This document shows, in pieces, positions 6,069 to 6,713 of a DNA stretch of 6,713 nt. Numbering within the stretch: the first letter of the stretch is position 1; each line of letters begins with the position of its first letter. A model generated the notes under the pieces. That model did not search any database, had not been told where the DNA came from, and was given only the letters and a program-made list of their open reading frames with translations. The DNA is from Bacteroidales bacterium (GTDB taxonomy: Bacteria > Bacteroidota > Bacteroidia > Bacteroidales > UBA932): contig JAKSKA010000079.1 of assembly GCA_024401915.1 (NCBI GenBank), positions 1 through 6,713 on the forward strand, in the 5' to 3' direction. Position numbers and translations under genes: made by a program.

Positions 6069-6713
6069 TACATAAAGAGGATAATAGAGAACTGCCGCAA
6101 CTTTCCGGACAAGGCAGCCGTCGTCGACAATGACGGGACGCGCATCACCACATACGGAAGCATCCTGAGCCTCGCGCGGAAAACCGCGGCATACATCGCA
6201 CTCCACGGCATAGAAGACCAGTCGTTCATCACAGTCAGGCTGCCGGGCTGCGCAGAGTATATGGCGGTCGAGATCGGTATATGGCTTTCCCGCTGCATCG
6301 CCGTGCCGATGGGCGACAAATTCCCGCAGGAACGGATCGATTTCATCATCGGACACTGCGACAGCGCCCTGAACATCGACGCGGGTGTCCTTAGCGAAAT
6401 CATCGCCCTGCCGGAGCCCGATGCCGGAATCCGCTATCCCGACGAAAACGACGGAGCGATCCTCATCTATACTTCCGGAAGCACCGGCAATCCGAAAGGC
6501 ATCCTTCACAACCACAGCACGCTGATCGGCACCAACCCGCGCGTCCCGAAAGAGATAGCGCACAACGGGAACACGCGGTTCGGAGCAGCATCCCCCTTCT
6601 ATTTCGTCACGATAATCGGCAACTTCGACGTCCTGTGGGGAGGCGGCACAGGCCACATCCTGAGCGACGCCTGCAAGGCAAACGCCGAAGCGATCGGGAA
6701 CTACATTGAGGCA
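6057..6713 (+). CDS. Stand-alone or N-terminal adenylation-domain enzyme (AMP-binding superfamily; 3' partial)
   Basis: This ATP-dependent acid-activating enzyme, or the first domain of another NRPS, is visible for 219 residues and runs off the right edge. ATG 6057 is chosen because it is 10 bp after the NRPS stop and the adenylation fold begins at once (FPDKAAVVDNDG at residues 16-27). The A2-type segment is AVPMGDKFPQERIDFII, and the phosphate-binding loop YTSGSTGNPKG lies at residues 138-148 (nt 6468-6500). In a gap-free hand alignment to PheA, the FDAS segment reads FVTI, so the position of Asp235 is Val184 (nt 6606-6608). Loss of that Asp is typical of enzymes activating acids without an alpha-amino group. 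The rest of the pocket, A5-A10 motifs and any carrier domain are outside the window. Tight spacing implies co-transcription with the NRPS. It could load a starter acid, supply a third building block or act in tailoring. There is no Shine-Dalgarno sequence before the start. Confidence 0.9.
   Translation, partial: MESIYIKRIIENCRNFPDKAAVVDNDGTRITTYGSILSLARKTAAYIALHGIEDQSFITVRLPGCAEYMAVEIGIWLSRCIAVPMGDKFPQERIDFIIGHCDSALNIDAGVLSEIIALPEPDAGIRYPDENDGAILIYTSGSTGNPKGILHNHSTLIGTNPRVPKEIAHNGNTRFGAASPFYFVTIIGNFDVLWGGGTGHILSDACKANAEAIGNYIEA

Noticed and set aside
6036..6656. 206-codon and nested 111-codon - strand frames over the second gene
   Set aside because: The + strand here encodes clear adenylation motifs (YTSGSTGNPKG). 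The antisense frames show nothing recognisable.
1..6713. Absence of CTAG in the window
   Set aside because: I saw none, but CTAG is rare in many bacterial genomes, so unlike the CATG depletion it is not informative alone.

Overview
The window holds most of one large nonribosomal peptide synthetase (NRPS) gene and the beginning of a second adenylating-enzyme gene. Both lie on the + strand and are separated by 10 bp, so they very probably form one operon. The first gene enters from the left already inside an adenylation domain. It stops at TAA 6044-6046 and gives 2014 in-frame residues here. The second starts at ATG 6057 and is still open at the right edge (219 codons). There is no intergenic stretch above 10 bp. 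I see no tRNA, rRNA, mobile element, CRISPR array or long repeat.

Layout of the NRPS: adenylation A1 (2-1441), carrier T1 (1490-1714), Ala/Pro linker (1718-1762), condensation C (1772-2980), adenylation A2 (3044-4549), carrier T2 (4571-4780), NAD(P)H-dependent thioester reductase R (4919-6043). This A-T-C-A-T-R order is that of AusA from Staphylococcus aureus and of several gut-bacterial NRPSs, which release dipeptide aldehydes that can cyclise to dihydropyrazinones and pyrazinones. The catalytic residues I can check are present in every domain. The expected logic is that A1 loads amino acid 1 on T1, A2 loads amino acid 2 on T2, C joins them, and R cuts the dipeptide off by reduction. The downstream gene encodes a further A-type enzyme whose pocket residue equivalent to Asp235 appears to be Val. 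It may therefore activate something other than an ordinary alpha-amino acid, such as an acyl or aryl acid.

Organism: the DNA is GC-rich with strongly C-ending codons, but AGG and ATA are common too. The second gene has no Shine-Dalgarno sequence and an AT-rich leader. That fits Bacteroidota, possibly a gut Bacteroidales, better than Firmicutes or Actinobacteria, but this is inference and an archaeon or other bacterium is not excluded.

Two signals are not explained by the protein annotation. The tetranucleotide CATG is almost absent (one copy in 6713 bp), and codon choice before Met codons is bent to avoid it. Also, a 7-bp perfect stem at the gene junction contains the NRPS stop codon in one arm and displays the next start codon in its loop.
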